Both the position numbers and the translations under genes were made by a program. Below, piece after piece: positions 23,261 to 32,416 of a stretch of 34,498 nt of DNA. The notes under the pieces were generated by a model. The model was not told the DNA's origin, made no database searches, and saw nothing but the letters and a program-made list of their open reading frames with translations. This stretch comes from Candidatus Aminicenantota bacterium. Lineage in GTDB: Bacteria; Acidobacteriota; Aminicenantia; Aminicenantales; Saccharicenantaceae. Each line of letters opens with the position of its first letter. The first letter of the stretch is position 1. The DNA lies in the NCBI GenBank assembly GCA_002877915.1, contig PNJE01000166.1:1-34498 (forward strand), given 5' to 3'.

Positions 23261-23938
23261 ACGACCGGCTCGACTGCTCTCGGGTTTAACGTCGGTTTAG
23301 TAGCCAGAGCGATGAAAAATACTGGGTTTAGCCGACTGCGGATAGTTGGCCAGCCGGAGCTGGGTCCAGAAGCCCTGAAAACTGCCGTCCATTCGACAGA
23401 CATCCTGAAAAATGCCACCTTCTTTGATTCTTTAGCGGAAGCAGTCTCCGACCTGAACTTAGTTTTTGGTTCAACGGCACGCTCCAGGAAAGCTTACAAA
23501 ATTATAACCATAGATGAAGCTGTTTTGAGGATTAAAACTTACTCGCCAGAAACAAAAATAGGCTTAGTGTTTGGAAACGAGAGAACCGGACTGAGCGACG
23601 CCGAGCTGCGTCAGGTCAACTTTGTCTTTTCCATCCCTCAGGTAAGCCGCCAGCCCTCTTACAACCTGGCCGCAGCCGTGTTGATTACCCTTTATACTTT
23701 GTTCAGGGAATCCAGCTCTCGCTTAGTGGCGCAGGCTCCGCCTCCCATACCGCGGAAAGAACAAGCTGACTGCCTGGAATTAATCTTGAAAAAGTTAGAA
23801 AAACGAGGTTTTATGCACGACACTAACCGAGAGCATGTGACCAACTTGCTCTACGACCTTTTTGGCCGCTTGGCTCTTTCTGAACGCGACCGGCGATTCC
23901 TGACGGCAGTGTTTAATAAAGGTCTGGATAAAGAATAA
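23249..23938 (+). CDS. TrmJ-like SPOUT RNA methyltransferase, unusual N-terminus
   Basis: The 229-residue protein carries the SpoU/TrmJ motifs: NVGLVARAMKNTGFSRLRIV (motif 1 region), IGLVFGNERTGLSDAEL (motif 2) and the knot-forming IPQVSRQPSYNLAAAVLITL (motif 3). A helical tail typical of TrmJ follows (LEKRGFMHDTNREHV, LFGRLALSERDRRFL). Such enzymes 2'-O-methylate tRNA position 32 or rRNA using S-adenosylmethionine. The usual first strand, VLVxPxxPxNVG, is replaced by an unrelated MWLKTTGSTALGFNVG. No ribosome site precedes ATG 23249, and an inverted repeat covers the start. Either the N-terminus is altered by a frameshift or insertion, or translation is controlled by the hairpin. Confidence 0.82.
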   Translation: MWLKTTGSTALGFNVGLVARAMKNTGFSRLRIVGQPELGPEALKTAVHSTDILKNATFFDSLAEAVSDLNLVFGSTARSRKAYKIITIDEAVLRIKTYSPETKIGLVFGNERTGLSDAELRQVNFVFSIPQVSRQPSYNLAAAVLITLYTLFRESSSRLVAQAPPPIPRKEQADCLELILKKLEKRGFMHDTNREHVTNLLYDLFGRLALSERDRRFLTAVFNKGLDKE

Positions 23939-24749
23939 CCTCAGATTTAATTTCTCTCAGCCAAGCTAAATTCCTTTAGGAGGCTAAAGCTGATTCCTTC
24001 AGTTAGTCATTTTTTCCACAACTGAATTAAATTTACTCAGCTTCTCTTATGATAAAACTATTAACCTGGATTATTTTTTCTGATTAAATGATTCCATTTA
24101 AGTTCAAGGTTAAAGGGAAAAATGCTCTTTTTCATCTATCTAAGTAAAAAGCCTTGAAGAACTCTGTTTTTATTCAAAATCAAAAGACGGTCCTCTAACC
24201 TTATTACACGATTATTTGCCCTATTTTAGAAAAACAAACTCTTTTTGATCTTAATAAATAATGGACCTTACCTTAATTTATAAATTTTAGATCCAAGGAA
24301 TTAAAACGGAAGTGGTCTAAATATTTGTAAAGGAATTTAGCTCTCCATCTCACCTCCATCAGCTCAATTCCTGACTTTTTAATAAAGTCTCACCTGCTTA
24401 GCCGGGATTAGAAACTATCGCCCGACAATTCTTGAAAAATCAGCTTGGCCTAATTTTCTCTAAATAAATTCTAAACCCCTAAAGTTGAAGTTATTAATCA
24501 AGCTAATATCTTTAAGGAGTCCAAGCTTCCAGGCTAAATCAATAAATCCGGCCAAAAGCTCGGGCCCGAACTTTGCCTTATAGTTTTATTTAACAAGTTG
24601 AGAAAAGGCGCAGGCAAGGTGCGGGCCTCATTTAGGTCAGGCCTCTCGTTTTCTTCTGAAGCCAGGTTTTTAGCCGGTAGCTTTCTAATCCTGTTCTATT
24701 CTATTCCCTCTTACCGGCCAGATAGTGTATTCTATTACTTGAGGTAATC
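23939..24749. other. 811-base region without recognisable gene
   Basis: No frame of useful length and no RNA gene that I can recognise. It is AT-rich with many stops on both strands. Two small features stand out: a palindrome TCGGGCCCGA near 24561-24570, and a hairpin GGCCT (24624-24628) / AGGCC (24639-24643) followed by CGTTTTCTT. It may be an eroded gene, or hold an unrecognised RNA. Confidence 0.4.
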
Positions 24750-25148
24750 ATGGATAAGGGAAAAAAATTTATTCTCGGTCTGGTAATCATTGCGGTTATT
24801 AATCTGTTTGTCGCTTTAATGACCATATCATTCTGGCTCGGGCACCTCCTGGCTCATCGTTTCCCAAATACTCTACCAGTCCCCGATAATCTTTATAATG
24901 CCTTCGCTATTCCGGATCTTATTCTCTCTGCTATCCTTATCATCAGCTCTTACGGACTTTTGCGCTTTAAAAAGACCGGTTACATCTTTGCCCTTATCGG
25001 GATTGGCATGTGGTTGTTTGATGTTCTACTGGTAACAGGTTTGACTGGACTTTTCCGGTTGAGCTTAGTCGTACCCAGCCTGCTATTTTGCTTCTGGGCC
25101 ATTTTTTATCTTTGGAAAAGGCGAGATGTATTCCAGCTTTTTTCTTAA
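24750..25148 (+). CDS. Small four-helix membrane protein, hypothetical
   Basis: The 132-residue product has four hydrophobic segments (about 8-33, 52-68, 75-95, 103-122) and a basic cytoplasmic end (WKRRDVFQ). TTGAGGT stands six bases before the ATG. I recognise no family; the topology resembles small DUF-type membrane proteins. It lies 82 bases ahead of the broken permease gene on the same strand and could share its transcript. No functional hint is visible. Confidence 0.7.
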   Translation: MDKGKKFILGLVIIAVINLFVALMTISFWLGHLLAHRFPNTLPVPDNLYNAFAIPDLILSAILIISSYGLLRFKKTGYIFALIGIGMWLFDVLLVTGLTGLFRLSLVVPSLLFCFWAIFYLWKRRDVFQLFS

Positions 25149-25230
25149 AAAGGCCATTAAGAAAAAGAATTAGGCCTTTGTATTCTTATATGAACAAAAA
25201 TTAAAAAGGCAGCCAGTGGCGTAACAGACA

Positions 25231-26572
25231 ATGATTAAAGCTAAGCTGGGCACTTTTGATGTGACTATGATCGTCGTAAGTCTGGTCATTGGCATTGGCA
25301 TCTTCCGGACACCAGCTATGGTAGCATCGGTCGCCAGAACTCCCCTTCTTTTTTTCACTGCCTGGGGAGCAGGAGGCTTGATAACCCTTTTTGGTGCTTT
25401 GACCTTTGCGGAAATAGGGGCCCGATTCTCCGAGCCCGGCTCCTATTATAAAGTAGTGGCCTCCAGCTATGGTTCACTCCTGGCTTTTTTGCTCAACTGG
25501 GCTAACATTTTCATAATTAATACAGCCAGCGGAGCCGGCGTCGCCCTGATAGGAGCCGAATATATTTCGCCCGTAATCCTACCACCCCAGGCTCGAACTT
25601 CCCAGAATACTCTTTTTATCGCCCTTTTAATGGTGGCTGTCCTCCTGGTTTTAAATTATCTTGGCATAAAATCTGGTGCCTGGACTCAGAATATTCTGAG
25701 CCTGTCGAAAATTATATTGATCATTTTTCTGGCTACGGCAGCTCTTCTGAGTGCCAGGACCAATCCCTCTGTCCTGGCAGATTCTCTTCCCCTGCAGAAT
25801 TCATGGTGGGCTGCTCTTGGTCTTGGATTTATTTCGGTTTTTTTCAGCTATGGCGGTTATCAACAGACTATCAACCTTGGGGCCGATATAAAGGAATCGC
25901 CCAAAAAAATGCCCTTAGCCATTATCTCAGGTATGCTCATAGTCATCAGTTGTTATCTTTTAATTAACCTGGCTTACTGGAAAACCCTCGGACTTTCAGG
26001 CATGGCTTCTTCTAAACTCGTGGCTGCTGAAACAGCTGGAGTAATTTTTGGTCCCCTCGGCGACAACCTGGTTTCCATAGCCATTTTCCTTTCGGCCTTA
26101 GGATTTCTCAACAGGATTTCTCAACGCTATTCTGATGCAGCTTCCCCGCACCTATTTAGCGATGGCTGAGGACCGGACCCTGCCGGCTATCTTCAAGAAA
26201 ATAAATCCCCGGACTCAAGTTCAAGAATTTGGCTTACTTTTCCTGGGAGCTTTCATTTTGTTAAGCCTCGTTTTCCTCCGGACCTTCGAAAATATCGTCA
26301 ACTACGTTATGTTTTTAGATAGCTTGGGTATTGCCGTCGTGGCTTCCACTATTTTCATCTTGAGGCGGCCAGCCCGAAAGAGCGAGTCATCCTATAAGGG
26401 ATTTAAGATTCCTCTTTACCCATTCCTGCCTGCGGTTTTTATATTTTTTCTGCTCAGCGTTACCATAAGCGTGCTTTTATCTCAACCGAGGCAAGCGCTC
26501 CTCGGGTCAATTTTTCTCCTCCTGGGTTTCCCTCTTTATTTTTTCCTGCGCCGATTGACAGTCGTTCGGTAA
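25231..26572 (+). pseudogene. APC-superfamily amino acid permease broken by a 13-bp duplication
   Basis: Two frames together encode one APC-type permease. The first (25231-26169) has VVSLVIGIGIFRTPAMVASV, AEIGARFSEPGSYY, LNWANIFIINTASGAG and FFSYGGYQQTINLGADIKES, covering about eight helices. The second (from about 26127 to 26572) continues with LPRTYLAMAEDRTLPAIFKK and the last helices. The break is at an exact tandem copy of AGGATTTCTCAAC (26100-26125). Removing one copy gives LGFLNAILMQLPRTYLAMAED and a 442-residue protein of normal family length. As it stands, translation stops at 26169 after a short altered tail. The break may be a recent mutation, phase variation or an assembly error. 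Confidence 0.88.
26100..26125 (+). repeat. Exact 13-bp tandem duplication inside the permease gene
   Basis: AGGATTTCTCAAC occurs at 26100-26112 and again at 26113-26125. Thirteen is not a multiple of three, so the second copy shifts the frame. It lies at the junction of the two permease frames. Confidence 0.95.
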
Positions 26573-26674
26573 AATGACAAGTATTTAGCTCACAAAAATA
26601 GTTATTTTTATAATCAGGCTATAAAATAGTATTCCCTTATCAGACTTTATTAAATTCCCCTCAAGTTGCCTGAT

Positions 26675-27736
26675 TCATAAATTGAAACCTATTATCAAAC
26701 CACAATAAGGATCGAAATAGCGCTGACCTTTAAATTCTTTAGTCCTTAAAACCGCATAGAAGCCCAGGACCGCCTGTTGGCTTTGATAGACCATCCCAGA
26801 GGTCAGCTGACCATAAAGAGCCCTGGCCTCAACCTCAGGGCTGCTCTGGAAGGTATTTCCTTCAAGAAGAAGGTTATGAAAAATGAGTTTTCCTTCCAGC
26901 CGGCAAAAAGCGTAAATGGACGTCCTGGTGGTATTTAATAGATTTAATTGGTTAAACAAAGGCGAGGGAACAAAAGCTTCATTTTGAGGCTTAAGATTCA
27001 GGCCAAATTTCAAATCAAGAACTGTACCGATGGCAGTGGTCAGGTTACCAACCTGTCCGCTCAGACCCATTTTAACTGCGGGTCGACAGGATGAGTGGTC
27101 GCCTTCTTCTGAAAGGTCAGTTAAATTCCACAGACGTCCAAACCATAATTCAAAAATTGGTTCATTTTTAAGCTGGTTTGCCCATCCCTGTGGCTCAACC
27201 CAGCCATAAGTTCGATGAAGCCACTTTTGAGCTGCGTCTGCCAAGGAGGCTGGGCCTATTACTCCAACGGCGGCTCCGAAACTGTCTTGCTGTTGCCCGG
27301 TATTTCTTATTAGAGATAAGCTACCATAAAGAAGACCGGCATAGGGACGATCATCTCGAATAACTTGCGATTCAAACAAATCGGCCGGGGTGAATGTTCC
27401 CTGGGTCAGGGAAATTGCCACCCATCTTTCTGATTGGTGGCTGGCTGATAGGCGAGAGTTTTTATTGACCTGATTATCATCTCCCAAAAGGTTGATATTC
27501 AACCGATATAAAAATCTTAATAAGCCAGACTTTTGTTTTTCCCTAAGCGGCGGCGACACCCAGGTAAAGCCTATTCCGTTGGTATAACCATCGTCTCGCT
27601 GCAGCCAGACATCATTTTCAAGGTTAAAAATAAAACTGCCCCGGCCGCCACCTGGGGCTGGATATTCAGCCGGTTGAGAAACAGAAAAAGAAAAATTCAT
27701 CACCAAAAGCCAAATAAAAAATAAAAGCTTTTTCAT
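26675..27736 (-). CDS. LpxR-like outer-membrane lipid A deacylase (DUF2219)
   Basis: The 353-residue protein has a signal peptide (about 1-20). The mature part shows the DUF2219/LpxR pattern: FNLENDVWLQRDDGYTNGIG, DDRPYAGLLYGSLSLI, GPASLADAAQKWLHRTYGW and WANQLKNEP. LpxR is a calcium-dependent beta-barrel enzyme that removes the 3'-acyloxyacyl group of lipid A. Likely counterparts of its active-site residues are N41-D42, T52 and H174, with E181 nearby; the last assignment is approximate. Alternating hydrophobic strands and a C-terminal GLIIGFNL ending suit an outer-membrane barrel. This implies lipopolysaccharide. The ribosome site is weak. It may be the third gene after plsC-like and POT, though 284 bases separate it from the latter. 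Confidence 0.85.
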   Translation of the reverse strand: MKKLLFFIWLLVMNFSFSVSQPAEYPAPGGGRGSFIFNLENDVWLQRDDGYTNGIGFTWVSPPLREKQKSGLLRFLYRLNINLLGDDNQVNKNSRLSASHQSERWVAISLTQGTFTPADLFESQVIRDDRPYAGLLYGSLSLIRNTGQQQDSFGAAVGVIGPASLADAAQKWLHRTYGWVEPQGWANQLKNEPIFELWFGRLWNLTDLSEEGDHSSCRPAVKMGLSGQVGNLTTAIGTVLDLKFGLNLKPQNEAFVPSPLFNQLNLLNTTRTSIYAFCRLEGKLIFHNLLLEGNTFQSSPEVEARALYGQLTSGMVYQSQQAVLGFYAVLRTKEFKGQRYFDPYCGLIIGFNL

Positions 27737-28020
27737 TCTTTTCTCATTTTAACCAATTTCTGGTGAAATTTCGCTTCCATTGATCTTTTTAGAGCTATTA
27801 TCCTTTTTGTTTATTTTCAAGCCTTGGCAGGTGGCCATCTTCCTTGAGCTGGTCCTGGCCCACACCGGAAGAATTTCTCTATCAGTTCATCATTAAGCTT
27901 CCTTCCTATAAATCCCGGGTGCTTATTTCAGACGAAAGTTTTTATTTTATTTTATATGATCTTCAGAAATTCTCTGCCCGAGCAACTGGGCTCTTAGCGA
28001 GATTATGTCTCCAGTTCCGC

Positions 28021-29703
28021 TCAGCTGGCAGCAACTTTTTCTAATTTTTTCATTATGCTGAACATAAAAGCAGCCGAAAGCAAACAAGCCACCACCAGAA
28101 TCGACCATAGAGCCCACAGCGGAACCTTCATCCATAACCAGCCGACCACACCCACAAGATAATTGCCGATGGCGGTAGCGGCAAACCAGCCTCCCTGCAT
28201 CAAGCCTTTGTATTTGGGCGGGGCTACCCGTGAGACAAATGAGATGCCCATCGGGCTCAGGAAAAGTTCAGCCACCGTCAACAGGAAATAGGTGCTTATT
28301 AACCAGTAAACAGAAACTTGATACTGGGGAGGAGCCACCTGACCACCCAGAGCTGCCGGGCTGGGTAATCTCAATGAACCTATTACCAAAATAGAAAAGG
28401 CGGCTGCAGTCAATAGCATGCCGTAGCCAATTTTTCTTGGAGCTGAAGGCTCCTTCCCTTTCTTATTTAGATAGGCAAAAAGGGCAATTATTATTGGAGT
28501 TAAAGAAACTATGAAGAAGGGATTAAAATGCTGAAAGCGCTGGGGCTGAAATGGATTTACATCAGGATAAGTTCGATATCGCAGGTAAGTTAAAGCTCCA
28601 AAAACGATTAAAGTTAATCCTCCTCCGATTCGTGAGCCTTTGGAAGCATTTCTCTTTACCAAAAAATAAAGTCCAGTTAGGGCTAAGTACAAAGGAATCA
28701 AGCCGGTCAGATCAAACCAGAGATTGGTCAGCTTATCAACCTGGGGCACGGTATAATCTCGAGCAAAAAAGGTCATACTGACAGCCGATTGCTGGAAAGC
28801 CATCCAAAAGAAAATGACCACGAAGAAAACAAGTCCCAGGGCGACCAATCTTTCCTTGGTCTGTTCTGGCGTCAGTTCCACTACCTGTGATTTTAATTCG
28901 GCTGAGGCCGCCTTCTGTTTTTCGGTTACATCAGCTTTCCGGTAGTATTTTCTAAATCCCCAGAAAATCAGCATGGAAATTATCAAGCTGATACAGGCAA
29001 GGCCGAAACCAAAATGATACGATTTACTCAAGGTGCTCAGGTAGTTCTCGGCAAACGACTTTAGATTATCAAAGGTAATGGAAGGATTCTGTTCTTTGGC
29101 CACCGCCAGGAATTGCGAAACATCAGCCAGCTTGCCTTTAAGAAAATCATGAGCCAGGGCCGGAATCCGGGCATCATACCTGAAATTGTTCCTGGACAGA
29201 ATCCAGTTGCAAGCCTTTTCTGAAGCCGAAGGCGCAAACATCGCTCCGATGTTTATCCCCATGTAAAAAATGTTAAAGGCTCGGTCTCTGAGGGAACTAT
29301 ATTTTGGATCATCATAAAGGTTGCCGACCAGAGCCTGCAGGTTTCCTTTGAATAATCCCGTTCCGAGGGCGATAACTGCCAGGGCAGCCAGGACCAAGAC
29401 AAAGCCTGTTTCAAATCGGGTAGGAAGAGACAGCATCAAATATCCGATAAACATTACCACCAGACCAAGGCTGATAGTTTTCCCATAGCCAAGTACTCGA
29501 TCAGCTAAATACCCACCGAGCAACGGGAAAAAATAAACACAGAACATAAAAATCCCATAAATGTAACCGGAAGTGCCAGAACTCAATCCGTATTTAGCCT
29601 GCATGAAAAGAACAAAAATGCTGACCATCGTGTAGAATCCGAATCTTTCGCCCATGTTGGCAAAGAACGCGACAATCAATCCCTTGGGATGTCCTTTAAA
29701 CAT
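28021..29703 (-). CDS. POT/PTR2-family proton-coupled peptide transporter
   Basis: The 560-residue protein has about 14 membrane helices and begins GHPKGLIVAFFANMGERFGF. E19-R20-F21 is the E2-R-F part of the ExxERF proton-coupling motif of POT carriers, but the first glutamate is asparagine (N16). GTGLFKGNLQALVGNLYDD and FNIFYMGINIGAMFAPSASE are the other POT signatures. A long soluble insert lies between helices 6 and 7 (about 185-225), as in the Bacteroidota-type subgroup. It should import di- and tripeptides with protons. GGAGAC precedes the ATG. It follows the plsC-like gene by 45 bases and is probably co-transcribed with it. Confidence 0.92.
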   Translation of the reverse strand: MFKGHPKGLIVAFFANMGERFGFYTMVSIFVLFMQAKYGLSSGTSGYIYGIFMFCVYFFPLLGGYLADRVLGYGKTISLGLVVMFIGYLMLSLPTRFETGFVLVLAALAVIALGTGLFKGNLQALVGNLYDDPKYSSLRDRAFNIFYMGINIGAMFAPSASEKACNWILSRNNFRYDARIPALAHDFLKGKLADVSQFLAVAKEQNPSITFDNLKSFAENYLSTLSKSYHFGFGLACISLIISMLIFWGFRKYYRKADVTEKQKAASAELKSQVVELTPEQTKERLVALGLVFFVVIFFWMAFQQSAVSMTFFARDYTVPQVDKLTNLWFDLTGLIPLYLALTGLYFLVKRNASKGSRIGGGLTLIVFGALTYLRYRTYPDVNPFQPQRFQHFNPFFIVSLTPIIIALFAYLNKKGKEPSAPRKIGYGMLLTAAAFSILVIGSLRLPSPAALGGQVAPPQYQVSVYWLISTYFLLTVAELFLSPMGISFVSRVAPPKYKGLMQGGWFAATAIGNYLVGVVGWLWMKVPLWALWSILVVACLLSAAFMFSIMKKLEKVAAS

Positions 29704-29748
29704 ATTTTCTGTCTCCTTTAATTAAACTAAAGTTGAATAATCATCTGC

Positions 29749-30513
29749 TTAACGTTCCCTTAAAATCTGCATAAATAGCTTATTGACCGTTGTTTCCAGC
29801 GCCCGCCTGAAATTTTCAACTGTCTCACTACCTTTATCTGACCAATAATGGCTGATCCGAAGCGGCGGGCCAACATTGACCCAGATCTTGGCCGGGACTC
29901 CAAACGGGATGTGGGTCCCAAAAATAGCCATTGGTGTGACCGGTACATCCAGGCGAAATTCCTTAAATAGATCAAAAGCCATAACTGCCGCCCCATGGCG
30001 GAAGCGGGAAACATAAGGATTGGGATCGGCATCATTAAAATGCCCTCTACCTTGAAGGGCAATTATAGCCCGACCCTGCCTGAGGTATTCCTCGCACTTT
30101 TTAACAGCTTCGGCCCGCCCGGCATAAAGGTCCACCGGGATATAGCCGACTTTGGCGATGTTACCCGAGATATAACGAACAAAAAGGGAAAAAAATGGAG
30201 CTAATAGGAAATGGACAACCAATCCAGCATCTTTCAGGCTACGATAGAGGTGTTTCTTAACCAGGAAGCTGAATTCTTCCTTATTGAAAATCATTTTATT
30301 GGCGGTAAAAAAAATCGGACGCGGAACCGTTTTAAATAAAACAGCCACATCTTTATAACTGCCAACGTGATTTCCAACTATGATATTGGGCCCCTCCTTG
30401 ACAAAATTCTCCGCTCCTTTGATCACCAGCTTTTTGGGGAAGAGGGCCAGACTGCTTAATCTTTGGATTACTTTTTCAAAACTTTTTAACTCTTCTTCAA
30501 ACGTTCTTGGCAT
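29749..30513 (-). CDS. PlsC-like acyltransferase with divergent active-site motif
   Basis: The 254-residue protein aligns with 1-acylglycerol-phosphate acyltransferases: IIVGNHVGSYKDVAVLF (block I), FFTANKMIFNKEEF, GYIPVDL (block II/III region), ALQGRGHFNDADP, then VPVTPMAIFGTHIP (block IV). It departs from the standard enzyme at key places. The HX4D motif reads H49-x5-D55, and the FPEGTRS block reads ALQGRGH. It may act on a different glycerolipid or acyl acceptor at the inner membrane. A sigma-70-type promoter ends nine bases before the ATG and no ribosome site is visible, so the mRNA may be leaderless. The POT gene follows by 45 bases. Confidence 0.78.
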   Translation of the reverse strand: MPRTFEEELKSFEKVIQRLSSLALFPKKLVIKGAENFVKEGPNIIVGNHVGSYKDVAVLFKTVPRPIFFTANKMIFNKEEFSFLVKKHLYRSLKDAGLVVHFLLAPFFSLFVRYISGNIAKVGYIPVDLYAGRAEAVKKCEEYLRQGRAIIALQGRGHFNDADPNPYVSRFRHGAAVMAFDLFKEFRLDVPVTPMAIFGTHIPFGVPAKIWVNVGPPLRISHYWSDKGSETVENFRRALETTVNKLFMQILRER

Positions 30514-30522
30514 GAGCTTTAT

Positions 30523-30551
30523 ATTCTAACCCAGAATTTTTTTGATTTCAA
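30523..30551 (-). promoter_or_regulatory. Sigma-70-type promoter directly in front of the plsC-like gene
   Basis: On the minus strand TTGAAA (30546-30551) and TAGAAT (30523-30528) are 17 bases apart, each matching consensus well (5 of 6). Only nine bases lie between the -10 and the ATG, so transcription should begin within a few bases of the start codon. Confidence 0.6.
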
Positions 30552-30877
30552 AAAATATCAGTCATTACCTCTAAAAAATACAATGATTATTTGGAAGAAG
30601 GAGAAGTCCACACCAGAAGAAAAAGCAATAGCTGGCCATTAAAGGAATGCCAAATTACCATCATGAAACCAAAGATATAATCAAGGAGGCGCCCGACCTA
30701 ACTCGCTTTCCAGGAGACTTCTTTTTGTGGAGTGTTAGAAGGCTCTATCTCCATTAGCCTTTTTACATTTCTAATTTTCCTCTGAAGAAATGTATTGGAA
30801 TTATCTAAGAGCCATAAAAATTATGGCTAAACCGCATCTCTTATCTTTCAAACTGTTCTTTTCCTTAAATCATTAAG
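30552..30877. other. Spacer between plsC-like promoter and TonB-domain gene
   Basis: About 326 bases, part of a 364-base gap. AT-rich, no ORF with protein character, and no clear terminator after the TonB-domain gene (minus strand). AAGGAGG at 30683-30689 on the plus strand is not followed by a useful frame. Confidence 0.4.
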
Positions 30878-31861
30878 TCATTTTTCCTTTAGCTGAAAAT
30901 TCACCGTGACAGTGAAAACTATGGGCTTCGGTTTACCATCTATTATGACCGGTTCATAAACCCATTGCTTGACTGCATCAATAGCCGCCTCGTCGAGCAA
31001 AGGCACTGACTTCAGCACCCGGACACTGGCTACCCGGCCGAATTGGTCAGTGGTTACTTCGAGAATCACAATTCCCTCCACTCCCGCTTTCCTGGCCTCT
31101 TCCGGGTAAACGGGATCAACCTTTTTGATAAGCTTTGGCGGTTTTATTTCCCCTATCGCCCGGACGGCATCAATAAACAGTAATGACTCAACAGACTGTG
31201 ATCCTATTACCCCTCCTGTTGCTCCGCCCGCCGGCACTTTTGGAGTAACTTCAACCTTTTCCCCGCCAATCGGGATAACAGCTATACCCACCGGCCTGAT
31301 ATTCTGCACCTTAAGCGAAAGGAAATAAGGTTGGCCAGATTTGTCCTCAAAGCCTAAGGTGGTAATGACATTTTTATAAAGTGATAATTCTGAATCAAGG
31401 AGGCTAACTTTCATTTCCCCATTCTGTTCCATCACCTCAATTCGGCCGGTTATTTTCTCAGGATGGTCAATTCGAACCAGAGTAATGATGATGGCATATT
31501 CTTTGTTGTCGAGCTGAAAAATATGAAAATCCTTGGCCCCGATTTGAGTCCAGCTAAGGTTGGCTTCAGTCAGCAACCTAACAGCCTTGAGATTAAAAAC
31601 CCGTTGGAGCTGGCTCTCTTCTTTTTCCGAGGTGTCTTCACCCTTAATGCTGGCCGAGAGAGTATATTGCCAAAAAGAAGAAGTTACCGCCTTGATCGGC
31701 TCCACCCGCCCTTCCCGGATTCCTTCAAATACCTTGAGCTTCAGTTCAGCCAGTGGCGTCTTCTCTTTTGCTGATTTCTGGTTTTGAGCCTGTAAACCTG
31801 AGGCAGGCAGCAGAACAATAATTAATATTCCCACTATCGATAATTTTTTTATCTTTTTCAT
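30878..31861 (-). CDS. Secreted protein with C-terminal TonB domain
   Basis: The 327-residue protein has a signal peptide (about 1-25, ending LQAQ). A central region of unknown fold follows (about 30-230, with FEGIREGRVEPIKAV and GAKDFHIFQLDNKEYA). Residues about 242-327 form a TonB C-terminal domain: KKVDPVYPEEARKAGVEGIV, LEVTTDQFGRV, LDEAAIDAVKQWVYEP and the final VTVNFQL strand. TonB domains of this type often occur in periplasmic proteins without an ExbBD partner nearby. GGAGATCAAC precedes the ATG. It follows the sigma/anti-sigma pair by 45 bases, so it may be a target of that regulator. A true energy transducer is less likely, because the N-terminus looks like a cleaved signal rather than an anchor. 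Confidence 0.82.
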   Translation of the reverse strand: MKKIKKLSIVGILIIVLLPASGLQAQNQKSAKEKTPLAELKLKVFEGIREGRVEPIKAVTSSFWQYTLSASIKGEDTSEKEESQLQRVFNLKAVRLLTEANLSWTQIGAKDFHIFQLDNKEYAIIITLVRIDHPEKITGRIEVMEQNGEMKVSLLDSELSLYKNVITTLGFEDKSGQPYFLSLKVQNIRPVGIAVIPIGGEKVEVTPKVPAGGATGGVIGSQSVESLLFIDAVRAIGEIKPPKLIKKVDPVYPEEARKAGVEGIVILEVTTDQFGRVASVRVLKSVPLLDEAAIDAVKQWVYEPVIIDGKPKPIVFTVTVNFQLKEK

Positions 31862-31906
31862 GTTGATCTCCGCTCATCAGATTAAAATAAAATAAAATTG
31901 AATAAA

Positions 31907-32416
31907 TTAGTTAACTGCTTCTGCCCAGATAATGATCATCTCTGGTTCGTCAGTTTGAAAAATATAAGCGGCGGCTGGATGCCCCCTGGCCTGAAGATAA
32001 TTTATTGATACATTTGATACTGTTTTCGTTTTTTCAGTATCAAATTTTTGAAGGGTATAGTCCTTTCCCTTTTGGCTGGCAAGATGCCAGGCGAATCCGG
32101 ACATCAGAAAAGTGATAATCAGGGCAGTAATCCCAGCATAAATTCGCCTCAACCATCGGCCGCCTCTTTTAACTGAAGAGGACTCAGTATTTGGATCATC
32201 CTGCCTGGCCAGGGTTTCCGCCCTGATTAGCAGTCCTTCAGACCAAAGATTATTTAAGGGAAAAAGCAACCTCCGGGCCTCTTCCTGGGTGACCAGCCTT
32301 TTCTGACAGTCAAGGCAATGGTCGAGGTGCACCCGGAGCAACCAACATCTTAAGCCGGCAACTGGAATCAGCCGCCAGCTAAGATCAACCAGATGACACC
32401 AGAACCTTCTTTTCAT
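31907..32416 (-). CDS. Zinc-binding anti-sigma factor, membrane anchored
   Basis: The 169-residue protein has an N-terminal zinc anti-sigma motif, H30-x3-C34-x2-C37 (VHLDHCLDCQKR). A single membrane helix follows (about 90-112, IYAGITALIITFLMSGFAWH) and then a small extracytoplasmic domain. The ZAS arrangement binds an ECF sigma factor and releases it on a signal. GGAGAGGGG stands just before the ATG. The start lies 32 bases inside the end of the ECF sigma gene, so the two are translationally coupled. The partner is therefore almost certainly that sigma factor. The inducing signal is unknown. Confidence 0.85.
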   Translation of the reverse strand: MKRRFWCHLVDLSWRLIPVAGLRCWLLRVHLDHCLDCQKRLVTQEEARRLLFPLNNLWSEGLLIRAETLARQDDPNTESSSVKRGGRWLRRIYAGITALIITFLMSGFAWHLASQKGKDYTLQKFDTEKTKTVSNVSINYLQARGHPAAAYIFQTDEPEMIIIWAEAVN

